A stretch of 64,000 bases of DNA, taken from NCBI RefSeq assembly GCF_040939455.1, contig NC_134109.1, positions 37,837,501 through 37,901,500 of the forward strand, read 5' to 3'. Source of the DNA: Microcebus murinus. Its lineage: Eukaryota; Chordata; Mammalia; Primates; Cheirogaleidae. Shown here one piece after another: positions 28,480-40,900 of this stretch (positions are counted from its first letter, which is position 1; every line of letters begins with the position of its first letter). The notes under the pieces are model-generated. The model searched no databases. It worked only from the letters and a program-made list of their open reading frames with translations, and was not told the origin of the DNA. A program made the translations under genes and the position numbers.

Positions 28480-28675
28480 GTTCTCTGGAATCAAACATCC
28501 TTAGGAAACCCAGGTCTACCACATACTAGCTCTATGACATTGGGCAAGTTCTCTAATCCTTTCCACGTTCTTTTCTCCTCAATAGTAAAATGGAGACAAT
28601 ACATCCCATGCAGGGCTGTGAAAAGTATAGGACTTGACATATAGTAGACATCTAATAAATACCCTTCTCTTTTAA
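28480..28675 (+). repeat. MIR SINE
   Basis: Forward MIR core: 'gacattgggcaagttctcta' (28538), then 'gtaaaatggagacaatacat' (28585) and 'gacatatagtagacatctaa' (28634). Confidence 0.75.
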
Positions 28676-29574
28676 GATTCAAATTAGCCTACCGAGACAA
28701 TTTAGATTTCTTGTAAAATAAGGGAAGCTTCTCATATTCTTTCTTCGGAGCATGAAATCATGTGTGAGTGTTTCTATTCAGAGGTACTTAGTTTCAAGTG
28801 ATAAAAGTAGTTGCTATAGAGACTTCTGAATACAACTGACTAGTGTATAGATAATATTAGAAGCAAGTCTCCAAGGAGTCAGGCCAACTCAAAAATCAAG
28901 TCAGAGCCTTCTCTCAAACTCCCTTGTCTCTTCTTAAAACTCTCATCTATTTTAGTTTACTCTCAACCGTCTCTATATTGCTTGTCTGACCATAAGTAAT
29001 AACATCTAGCATCTCCTAAGCCATTCCTTAGGCCAGATACTATACCCAGTCCTTTACAGACTATAAAAGTCAGCTCCTTATACACTGCAGACCTTCTTGG
29101 CCTCACTTTGTATTCCATCTCCCCTACAGGCACCACCTGTCTGAGCTCCAGGTGGCTTCGGCCTGGCACTACTCAAATCTTACCTCCTACTCATACAATA
29201 TAATCCTCAGCTCTTACCATTCGACTCTCTGTGGATGCAAAGGCTTAGAAAGCTGCATAACCCTGCTTGATACCCATGCATATACAGTCCAGAGTGTGCA
29301 GGGGTTAACACCCTATGCAGTAAACGTTTCTCCCCTTGGAAAAATGTCCTGAGATCAGTTTACACAGCTTCTTGGAGTGCGGTCCCAGCAGATCAAGCAA
29401 TTAGTCACGTGGAGGTGGCGAACTCACTGCACACTCCCTTACTGGACTTCCCTGCCTCACTCTCCTTGTCTTTCAATCTTGTTCCCTGGAATTGTGCTCC
29501 CTAACAAAGTAAAGAACAAAAGCCTTTGCCTTATGTTCTGCTTTTTGGGGGAACCCAATTAAGAAACATTATCT

Positions 29575-29770
29575 TTTTAAATATTTACATCAACCTAATG
29601 AAGCTAGGTATTTTAATATCCTCACTTTATGGACGACAAAACTAAAGCTTAGAAAGGCTAAATAACTAACACTTCCCCTCCCCCTGTGCCAAGGTCATAT
29701 GCCCAGACAAGATTATTCAGGGTTCATACCCTGGCAGTCTGGGTCCAGAGCCTGCCTTAACCTGTATTCA
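29575..29770 (-). repeat. MIR SINE, diverged
   Basis: Reverse-complement features are 'atatcctcactttatggacg' (29616) and 'cttagaaaggctaaataact' (29648), followed by a degraded 'gccaaggtcatatgcccaga'. Confidence 0.55.
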
Positions 29771-30319
29771 ACAAACAAAATCCCAAATCCTATTTTGAAC
29801 CATAAGGTCTCCCTTCTTCTCCCCCCAAACCTTTCCCCATAGCTATTTATATGTATATTGAGTGTGTGAGATGAAGAGGGAAGAAGATCGGGGGCTAAAA
29901 GCACACAATATTGTGAATTTCAGATCCTCTTAGGCCTCTGCTCTTGACATTAGTTAATAGTGCCTAGTTTTGTCATAAACTTCAATCCGAAGGTAAAACT
30001 ATCCTAATGAGGCACTCTCCACGTAGCTATCAGGCTACCTATTCAGATAAATGCTCATTCCACCTGTAGGTTTTGGGGGGAGTCCTGGGTAGGGTTCTAA
30101 ACTTTCCTAAGAACTTTCACTAAGGCACAGCTCCAGGCACTAGCGAGGCTCCACATGGGCCCATCCAAGCTGTGGCCCAGGAAAACTGGGCTTGGCAGCC
30201 CCTTTCTGGGTTGATTTGAGAAAAAGATTTGCAAAGGTTGGTATTTTCACAGCAATTAATTATTTCAACACACTTCACCTATCACCAGGCAACTGAAGGG
30301 CTCCTCATGTGGGTACTGT

Positions 30320-30425
30320 TAATACCACTAATCCATCTGACCTTCCTGCAAGGTAGAAATCTCTTCATTCTTATCCCCATTTGGCAGATTTTAATTAACT
30401 TCTCAAGGCCAACCAATTAATCAGG
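30320..30425 (-). repeat. MIR SINE fragment, weak
   Basis: 'cttatccccatttggcagat' followed by 'taattaacttctcaaggcca' is a diverged reverse MIR core. Confidence 0.45.
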
Positions 30426-30429
30426 GGAA

Positions 30430-32400
30430 AGCAGAGATGAAAAGTAGGACACCTGTCTCCCTGTGTGCTCAGAATCGCCAGCCATCCTCCCCATTGTCTT
30501 CCCTGCCCAGCCCTGGGTCTGCAGGAAAAAGTCAATGGCTCCTGCCAGCAGAGAAGAACAGAGCTCAAAAACCCATCAGCCTAACAGGTAGTCACACTGC
30601 AGGACCCATTTCCTTCCGAGGCAAAACAAATGATTCCTCGAGCTCTAATATCCTGGGTTTTTCTTTAAGATGGGAACACTTGTGTCAAATTGTCAAAATC
30701 CACGTAGGTTTAAAGATTTTCTGTCAAATTGAAAGCCTTTCTGTTTTAGCAAGACGGTGTTGATGTCATCTGTGTGGCCCAGAGTAAACAGACCCACAGT
30801 ATGTTCCTGAGGCCAGACACATGGGGGAAGACAGAGTTAATACCACTAAGAGGCAAATAAATCAATTCTGAAAAGGCAAGCTAAGCCTGCAAAGCAGGCA
30901 GTTACGGGAACTGCCTCTGGGTTGGATTTGAAGTTCTACCGTAGGAGCACCAAATTACAGTTTTTGTCTCAAAATAGATAGGAGGTTGAATGGAGCACAC
31001 AGAGATTGTCTGGGTATTTTTGGAGTCTGAGAACATTCAGTCCCCTCAACCCCATGTCTCCCACGACAGCTCCAGCAGGCAGGGAAATGGCAGATTACCT
31101 GGCGATGGCAATTCCAAGCCGAATGGCACAGTTATCAAGGAGTCAGAGTATCAACAGGCAGGTGAATAGCTCTGTTTTGTTTTTGTGGTGAGACAGCAAA
31201 AGTATTTTTAAATGTTATTGTGTGGGATTTGATATGACTCAGTAGTAAACCCAAGCAGACTTTTTTTTTTTTTAACAAAACTTAAAGTTAATTGCTTAGG
31301 ATGCCGCTATATGAAAGGCTGCTTTTAACAAACCACAAACCACATATCTGAGTTACCGTTTCTCATCCTCAGCAGAAACAAACACCACAGGGGCACAGAT
31401 GCGCATGCCCACACCTCTTTTGTATACCCTCCCCACGCGCTCCAATGTGTTAGCAGTAAGCGTTTTGGAACTCGATTTTCTGCGATTTCTTTTTCTTTGC
31501 CCTGAGCATTTAGTGTGTGGGACAGTCCAAGTCCTGATAAGAGATTCACCCTGTTTATTTTCTTGGACTAATGCTAATAAAACCCATTCACCCTTCTCCT
31601 TTTTCCATCCCCACAAACTAAAGTTTTATATACTTATATGACTTATTCCATTAAAATTAATTTCAAATTAGGTATTAAATACTACTGTTTAATACCTTTC
31701 AATGTCATACATCAAAATAGGAGAGCTCTATCTGATGAAGAATAACCATAAATGCCTATAAGATAAAGAAATGCTGGTAAAATCCATATCAGAGTGCCTG
31801 GCATGTAGTAACTGCTCAATTAATGGTAGCTACCTCCAGCCACTTCCAGTCATATCTCTGCATTGTTAGGTTTACTCTGGGCTCAGCATTAATTGAAAAA
31901 GAAATTTAAAAGAAGCATCTTTTATCAGAGATTTATTCCAAAAACCAATGTCAATGGCCAGAGGGTCATTGCAGATTAATGCTGTCTCCTAGGCTTTCAA
32001 TTAAATTCAAAGCTAACAAACAGATTCATATTGTAAAATCCTCATCATAACATCTTGTATAATTTCATTTGGAGGACTACTTCATTTTAGTTCAAATAAT
32101 TTCATATTCAAATAATCGTAACTCAAGGTTTAGGGTAAATAAAAATAGCCTCCATTTAATTGAAACCGTGAAGGAAAGAAACCAGTCTCTCTAAAGAACT
32201 AAAATTTCTATTATTTAAAATTAAGCCTGTAAAAGCCTTTATATAAAAGAAAAGTCTGACTGTTCCTGGGTTTATTCTGCCACCATTCTTGTTCTACTTT
32301 ATTTTTTCCATTTTTCTTCTTTTTTTTTTTCCATTTTAAAAGAAATTTATTTATGATTCTTTTATTGACACACATAGGGGGGCTTTAGTCATCTGAACAA
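30430..32400. other. SYT16: SYT16 intron DNA, repeat-poor and unassigned
   Basis: About 2 kb of unique-looking sequence between the C2A exon and the GC-donor exon. A short L2/MIR-type end occurs near 31790-31835 ('agtgcctggcatgtagtaac'). No coding exon fits the phases of the flanking exons, which already join directly. Confidence 0.45.
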
Positions 32401-32566
32401 AAATTTATTTCAAATAAATGTTTTTTTAGGTCTTTGTTTTTTAAGGAAAAGTTTTTTTAGGGGGAGGGGAAGAATAAAAGATAAGAAGGAGAGGTAGGAG
32501 GAAGAGTGGGGCGAGAGAACCAGTGAAAGCACACTACTAAAACAAGGAGAGAATGAAAAACAAATA

Positions 32567-32572
32567 ACTTGC
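32567..32572 (-). other. SYT16: Non-canonical GC splice donor of the SYT16 intron before C2A
   Basis: On the minus strand the exon/intron junction reads CCAGAG|gcaagt. Apart from C at intron position 2 it matches the donor consensus AG|gtaagt, as GC-AG introns usually do. The alternative GT three bases further in (gttatt, starting at 32568) is a poor donor. It would add four bases to the exon and shift the frame into the C2A exon. Use of GC keeps phase 0 and joins ...WSPE to EQDGINLQ.... The partner acceptor AG is at 27197-27198. It is a known minor class of U2 introns, sometimes linked to alternative splicing. Confidence 0.85.
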
Positions 32573-32829
32573 CTCTGGACTCCACATGGAGGAACTGTCT
32601 GTGGCATAGGAATCTTCAAATCCCCGGTTATTAAAAGCTGTCTCCATCTCCAAGCTGCCCTCTGTGGACTGGCGGCTGAGGCTTCGGGCCTCACCGGGCT
32701 CTTGGTGAGATGCGCCGTGGTGCCTGGTGCCCGCTCTCTCACATGGGGACTGCCCAGGAGCAGGGACGGGGTCATCTTCACAGTAAGACAGAGTCTCAGA
32801 ATAATTCAGTGGGCTGGCTCCATCCAAAT
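32573..32829 (-). CDS. SYT16: SYT16 coding exon, linker before C2A (ends at a GC donor)
   Basis: This 257-nt exon is entered in phase 1 and left in phase 0. The acceptor ends attgcaaaatttag, with AG at 32830-32831, and is purine-interrupted and fairly weak. The exon encodes 86 residues, from DLDGASPLNYSETLSY to SSSMWSPE. The segment SLEMETAFNNRGFEDSYATD parallels the matching SYT14 linker (recalled there as an ESFHNKGYEED-type motif), which supports homology and frame. No GT follows a sensible exon end. The boundary that restores the expected SPE|EQDG junction is CCAGAG|gcaagt, a GC donor. Read-through without splicing would add about a dozen residues and then a stop (frame continues to 32537). 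The region is probably disordered. Confidence 0.9.
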
Positions 32830-33299
32830 CTAAATTTTGCAATAAGGAAACCATTTCAAATGCATTATTTTTCAACACCTTTTTAGGTAGAGAAATTAAA
32901 CAATTGCTATCACAACAATCAAGACCACAAAAACAAAACCTATATCAATAAGACCTGCAGAAACATAATCCCACCCATATAGTGGAGAAGCTGGTCCATA
33001 TAATCAAGGAGGCCATTAGTTCATTATCTGGGGTGCAAGAAAGCGTAATACTTTCTCATAATATAAATAATGTAATTTATGTTAGTAGGATAAATAACCA
33101 CAATAGTATTTTGTTGGAGCTAATGACCTCAAGACTTTAGGAATAGATCTAGAAAGCAAAAGGAGTCATCTAATGTTGAGACCAGATGGTCTCCTGACTC
33201 TACCATTTTTCCTTCTCTCTTCCACACTCACTATATTACATTCTGCTCAAAAGGCTTCAGTGGTCCTTCCAAGTAAAAAGTTCTCTATTTGATCCACGG

Positions 33300-33495
33300 T
33301 AAGAACACTGGACTTGGAGTCAGATAATCTGAGTTTAAATCCTGTCTCTATCCTAAGAACTTGAACAATATTCAAACTCTCCGAATCGTTGTTTCCTTAC
33401 CTAAAAAAAGATAAAAGCCATCAGAGGGTCATTGTGGACCCATGAAATAATATCCACCTGGCGGATAGCAGGCCTTCCATAAGTAATAGCCTTGC
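33300..33495 (+). repeat. MIR SINE
   Basis: Forward MIR: 'aagaacactggacttggagt' then 'gagtttaaatcctgtctcta' and 'gtttccttacctaaaaaaag'. Confidence 0.65.
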
Positions 33496-33499
33496 TTAC

Positions 33500-34090
33500 C
33501 TGCCTGGCCTGAACTGGCCTCATCTAACCCATCAAACTCTATTTCCCAAGTCACCACCAGCCTCATGAAAATGCTGTGTATTCCAGTTCACAGAGCAGCT
33601 CAAACCCTCCCTCCTGTCCTTTACTTCCAGTCCATCCAAAGCTCCAACAACTCCTGAACCTTCCCTGACTCCTTCAGACTCAGTGCTTTCTCTCTTGGTA
33701 TCCCCAACCCCCATGTATCCCTTCCCTCTCCTTCCATGTCAAGATTGCCCTCAGATGGAAAGGAAAACTGGCAGGTCTTCCTGAGCAATAGCCTTCACCA
33801 TGATTTGACGCCCACACCCAAAGAGCAGTTAACGATCTCTCATCTCTCTGGCCTCCTGTCTCCTTCAACAGCTCCCATCCCAGGATGAGAGAAAATTAGA
33901 GATTTAGATAGGACAAATGAGTAGTATGACAAGGCATATGTCAAAATTTCAGCTCTTACAGACATACTACATGGCAGCAATTGTTTTCTCCACTGGCCTT
34001 ATGACCTCAACTAGAACACAGGCTTCTTGAAGGCACTCAGCCACATGCATCTACTTTACCTCCCAGTGGGTTCTCATTAAACCTTCAAAT
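33500..34090 (+). mobile_element. L2-like fragment
   Basis: The CT-rich order 'cctcatctaacccatcaaac', 'gaaccttccctgactccttc' and 'gaacacaggcttcttgaagg' fits a diverged L2 3' half. It is less certain than the other L2 copies. Confidence 0.45.
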
Positions 34091-35109
34091 ACCTTTAAAG
34101 CCTAGGCAGGTAACAAGCATTTGAAGCAGTCAGATGTGCAGCTATAGGAGTGGCGGTGGTGACAATGGTTTATCAGAGAGTACTTGACCCAACTATAGTG
34201 AGCATTTAAACTTAAAAAATGTACTATCACCCTATGCCAACCATATAAAAACCTCTTTAGGCAGATGTGGTCCATGGGGTACAACTTCAGACTCCTGATT
34301 TGGGATTTGCAAAACTACACCAGGCCATTGAGAAGTTCCCCTATCTGCCTTATTATCCTTAGTAATTCAGTTCAGGTCCCTTGGAAACAGTTTCATTGGA
34401 CACCACAAAATTTGTACATTCACACTTCCAGTTATTTCGCAAACACACTAAAAATAGGACACACGAAATGACAGAACAAGGAAAAAAATCCACATGCAAA
34501 AACCTACAACATAAAACAGAATTTTCTTCCAAGTCTCTAATTAGCACACCCAATCCTCACATACATGAACAGTAAAATGTCCTATTAAACAGTGGGTCAT
34601 CCATCAACGTGTGTAGCACCCAGCAGGATTTCGGCACAAAATCTAACTTTGCCAAGAAATTACCCCCATAAAATCGTCTCATGACTTTAACTCCTACAGT
34701 GATAATACCTAGATCAGTAATAAGGGAATTTTCAAAAGCTACATTAAGCCTTGAAAAGCTATTCATAACTGAAAAACATAAGAACTATATTAATGTAACA
34801 AACCATTTTCCATGACAGACAAGCAAGGAATGAATTTGAAAAGCAAATCTGAGGTACACGTTGCAAGAAGGAAAGTGAAAGGTGATTCACCTTCACATTA
34901 AGCAATCTTCTTATGCCTTTAAATTACAGAAAATCATGTCACCTTAAACACATGCACAGAAGTAATTGCCTGTTGTCAGAGAAACATTTCCTTGCTTCTT
35001 AGAAATAATAGTCCATAATTATGTCACATCAGCCAAATTTATTTTAAAAGAGAAATTCTTCAACTTGTTTAGTCCATATCCCACTATGATAGAATAAAAC
35101 CCTATAATC

Positions 35110-35410
35110 GGCCAGGTGCGGTGGCTTACGCCTATAATCCTAGCACCCTGGGAGGCCAAGATAGGAGGATTGCTTGAGGCCAGGATTTCAAGACCATCCT
35201 GAGCAACAGTGAGACTTGGTCTCTGCAAAAATTTAAAAAAAAACTAGCTAGGTGTAGTGGTGCACGCCTATAGTTCCAGCTACTTGGGAGGCTGAGGAAG
35301 GAGAATTGCTTGTGCCCATTGAGTTTGAGGTTGCTATGAGCTGTGATGACACTACTGCACTCATTCTAGCTGAGGTAACAGAACGAGACTCTGTCTCAAA
35401 TAACAAACAA
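35110..35410 (+). mobile_element. Alu SINE, old (AluJ-like)
   Basis: It starts 'ggccaggtgcggtggcttac', has the A-rich middle 'aaaatttaaaaaaaaacta' and the right monomer 'agctacttgggaggctgagg', and ends 'gactctgtctcaaataacaa'. Scattered substitutions suggest an early subfamily. It lies in the first visible SYT16 intron. Open frames at 35019-35228 (minus) and 35306-35644 (plus) overlap it and are not genes. Confidence 0.93.
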
Positions 35411-35414
35411 AACT

Positions 35415-37980
35415 ATTATCTAGTTGCTTTCTTCCAGGCTTTGGACCACTTCTTGCAAGGAAAAATATTCAATTCTCAACAAGTTGTAAAAAACTCCTTT
35501 CGAGATTTCATTGCCCCTCACTCTCCAGGCTTCTTCACTGCTGGCATAAACAAGCTACTGTTAAGATGGCAAAACTGTGTGGATAGTTTAGGCACATACT
35601 TTAATTGTACTGCTTCTTGTATGAGATATGAACTATACTTTTGATTTGAAATCGGACATTTCATATTTAATGAGCTAATATTATTCTGTAGCCTATCTTT
35701 CATGCCTAAAGACCTCATCCCCAGCCTCTGATCCAAACCACTTAGATCAAACTCTCATTGACATTATCAGGAACACAGTGACAATGTGCAATAACACTAA
35801 ATCAGAAACACAGGACAAAAGAGAACTTTCTTGGAATACGGCTCTAACAACCTCACCATTGAATCTAGAATGAAGAATTTCACTTAAAATGAAACATGAG
35901 ATAACTGACCAGTAGCTCAATCATGTTTCAGATTTTAATTGGATTTGGACCTTTAATTTCACTGTCTGACACTTTTGAATGCATTTCTAAAGTGGAAGAA
36001 TTATCTACAATTAAATTTGATCTTAGAAAAAAACTATGTTTATGGTAAAACAAAATAGCTACATAAAGAAAGAACAGGCCAAAAATATCCTCTCTGGGGT
36101 GCATGTTTAATATTTTCATCATTCTTTATCACTAAAATAAATCCACTGATGTAGAGATGAACAAAAAGAAATGACAGAAAAACATCAAGCAATAAAAACT
36201 ACATTAACACTTACCATGACATTTGGTAACCTAAAATTTGACATGTAGCTACTTTTATGAACATCCTGCTGATTTTCTTCAAAATCTACAAGTAATTCAT
36301 TCAATGTGGTAGACTTTTTCCTCTCTCCAATAGAGAAAAATTTACCTTTCTATCACCATCTCTCAAAAATTCAGAATTACCAGTTAGGACAAGAGATAAG
36401 TTATTGTTCATTCCAGGAAGGGGAAGGGTGAGAATGGTTGTCAGAACATCAGCCATTTGTGTAAATCAGAAACCAGACACTTGGGCTTCTGGGAAATGGA
36501 GCCATTAGCTTTAGGATTAAACAAGCTATTCTCAGGGAATCAACTGCTAATAACTTTCATTAGCTAACATTTACCCTGTCGGTGGAGAGAAAGGAATGCT
36601 GTGATGTAACACCAGAGAAAGAAAAGCCAAGAGAGGGAGTGAGGAAATGACACAGGGCCAAGTAGCCACTGATATTGTGGTTTGGTCACATAAGGCCTTT
36701 ATTTATTAGCTTACCTTGGGCTAAAAAGAATATCAGTAAAATATGCTAAGTGGCCTATGTCAATAAGTCAAACTACACGATGGATAGCAAGTTAGTACTG
36801 CCAAAAACTAGGCTTCTCTTTGCTAACACAAGCTTTTCCTTTGTTCGTTTTCTCCTTATCCTGTCCTCACCCTCAAATCAAAATTTCTTCTCTTTTATCT
36901 CCTCTCAGTTTCTGCACTCTCCTTTTTCTCTATCTGGTGTTGAAAACATGGAGCATCTACCAACTCTGCCCCCCATTGGTCTGACTGACCACATACCCAA
37001 GAAGAAAGAAGGAAAAGATTAGAGAATTCAAGTCACTGAGACCAGGTCATGAAGGCAGACAGTGCAACATTTTCTCTAGCTTTGTACCAAATATACTTCA
37101 CAGACCCTTCCCTGTGCCAGTGTCTGTGTCTATTCAGGGTTCTGGGCATAAAGGAGTCAGAGAGATGCTTTGCCCTTTGCTTAGAAACGCACTCAGAAAT
37201 ATCATACATCTATTTACATCCTCTCTCCTGGTTGTTTGGTGCTAGTGTTGGAGAGGGAGCAGGATCCTTAACGAGGCCCGCCCACCATCACACGCTGGGC
37301 CCACGCGACCTTGGAGGAGCCCCTCCCCTTGGTGAAAAGTAAACTTGCGGTGATGACACTAGAAGATGACATAAGACCTGGAGCTTATGTAATTCTCACG
37401 CAGGTGGGGTATGTCAGAAACTGCAGGGACTGAGAGGAAGGATGCAGGGGTGTGTGTTATTTGAAAAAAGTTACTCATTATTATTATACTGCATGTTTTT
37501 ATTTGGAAGATTAAAAAGTACCTATTGCTTTAATAATATTAACTAAGCAGAAGAAATGCTTTGAAATATCTTCGGAGTTATACAGACACATGGAAAGGGA
37601 ATTCTGTATGATTCCAAATGGAAGAAAAGGCACAAAATCTCAGGGTCAGTGGACAGGCATGTGAAATTTTTGAATTTATCAAAAGGAAACAGGATTTTAC
37701 AAAGCTTGATAAATCCTGTTCTAGTCATTAGTGTTCAAAATGTTCCAAGCAGTGACACCCAGGGAAGGCAGGGGTCCCACAGACCAGGGTCAGGAATTGC
37801 CAGCTTTCAATCCATTCCCTCTCCCAACCTCCTGCATGACACCCCTCTGGGGGCATTAAAGCAGCCCCTCGGCCCCATCCCGGCTGCTGCCTCCTGTCTC
37901 ATTCCTTCCTCTCTGGACTCGCAGATACAGACTGCAGTGGTCCAGAGCCTCTAGCTAAAGAAAGGGTGTCGTGCAAAGAA
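35415..37980. other. SYT16: SYT16 intron DNA, no assignable features
   Basis: No clear repeat, no exon matching the required phases and no RNA gene. The small GC-rich patch near 37240-37330 has a few CpGs only. Confidence 0.45.
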
Positions 37981-37983
37981 TAC

Positions 37984-38196
37984 CTTCACAGGCAGACACT
38001 TCCGTGCTGTCTTCTTCACAGGTAGACAGCAAACGGCTGAATTTCAGTTTCTGCTCCAACCCGGTCTGCTTTCCTTTCTCACATGCTCCTGAACGGAAAC
38101 TCTGGGACCGGGACACGGAAATCTCAAACTGTTTGATCACCTCCTCGTCGCTGTCAGAAGACGTGGATAGCTCTTCATCATCCCCAAAGCTGTCAA
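37984..38196 (-). CDS. SYT16: SYT16 coding exon, acidic/serine-rich linker (first exon visible here)
   Basis: This 213-nt exon is entered in phase 1 (two bases finish a codon) and left in phase 1. The acceptor is a pyrimidine-rich run ending cttgtttgctcccag, with AG at 38197-38198. The donor is GAAG|gtattc, with GT at 37982-37983. It encodes about 71 residues beginning with DSFGDDEELSTSSDSDEE. An acidic/serine cluster is followed by a basic stretch (EKGKQTGLEQKLKFSR) and another acidic patch (CEEDSTEV). No domain is recognisable; this is the presumably disordered region before C2A. The serine/acidic composition would suit CK2-type phosphorylation, which is inference only. The next exon completes the split codon as Asp. 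Confidence 0.9.
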
Positions 38197-38789
38197 CTGG
38201 GAGCAAACAAGAGCCATGAGTCTCCCGTGTGGCCCACGTGCTCCAACATAGAGATAGACGATCCGGGAAAACAGAAGAGAAGAACAGGGACAATTAGTTT
38301 GGATCAAAGCACACTCAAACTGGATAGAAAACATTTAAAGCACTTTGGAAATGCAAATGCGAGTCCAAAGGGATGAAACAGGAAAGGAAAGCTCAGGAAG
38401 GTAATTAGAAATACGGTATATGGCTAGAACCCAGGAGAAATCACTGGGACACCCATAATCGACATAATGAGCCCTCGTGTTGAGCCGGGCAGCCCAGCTG
38501 ATCTGTTACGCCGCTCAAATGTGTTCACAGCTGGGACCACAACGTGTATCAGCACAGCTGCCTTATGTGCAGTTCTGGTCAACGGCGATGGGATATATGC
38601 TCTTCCTCACACCTCATTTATGAAAACACAGAGCCAAGCCCCACTCTAGAGAAGAGAAATTTGCAACTGAGATTTTCCAAAACCTGCCTTGGTTTGAAAA
38701 GAGACTCATTCTGTGTGTTTTAACTAGTTTATACTGGAGATTTTATGAGTCTTTCTCAGCATCAACAACCCAACCCAAACACCCTTGAA

Positions 38790-39620
38790 ATTATCGGTAT
38801 ATATTTGAGGTTTACAACATGATGTCATGGGATACACATAAAAAAGTAAAATCGTTACTACAGAGAAGCAAATTAACATGTCCATCATCTCACATCGTCA
38901 CTTTTCTTGTGTGACGAGAGCAGCTAAAATCTACTTACTCAACAAAAGTCCCTAATATAATACGATTTTGTTAACTGCAGTCCCCAGATTAGACTTCTGG
39001 CCTGTTTATCCTACATATCCACTACTTTGTATTCTTTAACATACATCTCCCTATTTCTGCCCCCTGCTCAAACTTGACACTGTTTTTTTGTTTGTTTCTG
39101 TATAATTGATGTTTTTGTTTGTTTTTTTTTTTAGATTCCACATATAAGTAAGATCACACAATATGTTTCTTCTGTGTCTGGCTTATTTCACTAAGCATGA
39201 CGCACTCCAGATCCACCCATGTTGGGGCAAATAGCAGGATCTCCTACTTTTCTAAGGCTGAATATTAGTCCATTGTATATTTATATACCACATTTTCTTT
39301 ATCCATTGGCCCACTGACAGATGTTTAGGTTGTTTCCATATCTTGGTTATTGTGAATAAAGCTTCAATGATCATGGGAGTGCAGATATCTTTGTGAGGTG
39401 GTGATTTCATCTCCTTTAGGTGCATACCCAGAAGAAGGACTGCTGGGTCCTATGGTAGTTTTAGTGTTACTTTCCTTAGGAACCTCCATGTTTTCCACGA
39501 TGGCTGCACCAATCTACATTCCCACCAAGTGTTCTAGGGTTTCCTTTTCTCTATGCGCTTGCTAATATGTGTTATCTCTTTGTCTGTTTGATAATTGCCA
39601 TCATAATGGAACACCCTTTG
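38790..39620 (-). mobile_element. L1 3' part, antisense
   Basis: The plus strand carries antisense L1: 'tatttgaggtttacaacatg' (38804), 'ttccacatataagtaagatc' (39136), 'tgactagcttatttcact'-like sequence near 39180, 'cataccca' then 'gaaggactgctgggtcctat' (39434), and 'gatggctgcaccaatctaca' (39499). The 5' truncation is near 39610. Confidence 0.88.
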
Positions 39621-39639
39621 AATTATTCAGATATTTTTC

Positions 39640-40425
39640 CTATGGCCTCTACACACCAGCACACTGGCCCTCTTTCAGTTTCTCCAGCATGCTGGGATTG
39701 TTCCTGCAACTGAGCTCCTTGTTTTGCTTGTTCCTCTTGCCTCCCCCAGATATCTACACGGCTGGTTCCTTCCTATCACTCAGGTCTGTTTGACTGTTAC
39801 TTCATTCTAAAGGCTTCCCTGATCATCCTCCCCTATGTAGTTTTCTTCATAGCACTAATCTTCATTTTTCTATTCTCTCCTGTGACTTCCACAAAAATAA
39901 AGACATTGCCTGTTTTATTAACTGATGTCTCCCTGTTATGTGAAACAATGCCTACTGCACAGTAGATGCTTAATGAATTCTTGTTAAATATTGAATAAAT
40001 TGGTGAAAACCCAGTGTTCTCCCAAGCCTGAGTCTCTCTCTCACACACACACACACATACACACACACACAATGTTCCCTGTATCTGGAATACTCTTCTC
40101 CAGCACCTATTGAACAGTCAAGAAGCTAACTCATCATCCAGGAGTCAGCCTAGCCATCACTTCTTCCATAAAGTCCTTCTTTGATCCCTTAATCAGATTA
40201 ACAGCTCCTTCCATGTGCTGTAAAACAGTTCTCTTTTCTTTCTTGTCAGTGCTCCCTCCCACATTGTAGTGGCATTTACCTCCCTCATTGCCAAACGTCC
40301 CACCCAACCTGCATACACCATGAGGGTAAGGGGTACCTCAGACTGCCCACCTTTGCACTGGGCTCTGTCTCTGTGCCAGACACACAGCAGACTATGCCAT
40401 AAATATTTGCTGAATGTGAATTGGA
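39640..40425 (+). mobile_element. L2 3' regions interrupted by a CA microsatellite
   Basis: The first L2 end is 'gcctactgcacagtagatgc' (39949) then 'ttaatgaattcttgttaaat'. After the microsatellite a second L2 block runs from 'ggaatactcttctccagcac' to 'cataaatatttgctgaatgt' (40399). The two blocks may be one or two copies. Confidence 0.65.
40032..40071. repeat. CT/CA microsatellite
   Basis: A short (TC)n run passes into (AC)n with one interruption. Confidence 0.95.
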
Positions 40426-40674
40426 AACTATAAATAATGAGGAATAATTTTTAAATCATTGCCTCCATCTGTCCAAAAGTCACACAGTGATTCCAGAGAA
40501 GAATATGGTTGCTCATTCACAGATGGGTCCTAAAGATCACTTCTGAATCAGAAGCTAAGAAGCAGTAAAAAGCCATATTTCAAGTGAGAGAAAATACTTC
40601 TAAACACCAGCCTGGTCAAAACATTTATTCTCAGGCTTGGTTAAGAGCTGACATTCCTGCAGTTCTTTGGAAGA

Positions 40675-40900
40675 TTAGTAATAATAACACATACTTACTA
40701 AGCACTCTGTCAGGCACTGTCCTAAGTGCCTTATACCCAAAACTTCTATTATTATTTCCATTTTCCAAGTAAGAAAATTGAGGCAGAGAGAAGTACTCGG
40801 CTGGCTGAAGATCATTTTGCCAATAAAGGGTAGAACCAAGATTTAAATCAAAGCAGCCTGTCTCTGAAGCCCACATTTCTAATCACTATGTCGGAGAACC
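40675..40900 (-). repeat. MIR SINE, well preserved
   Basis: Reverse-complement MIR: 'gcactgtcctaagtgcctta' (40714), 'agaaaattgaggcagagaga' (40772) and 'ggtagaaccaagatttaaat' (40829). The open frame 40631-40876 is a shadow of it. Confidence 0.82.

Noticed and set aside
32410..32781. 123-codon minus-strand frame overlapping the linker exon
   Set aside because: It is an alternative-frame shadow of the real SYT16 exon 32573-32829; only the other frame joins the neighbouring exons.
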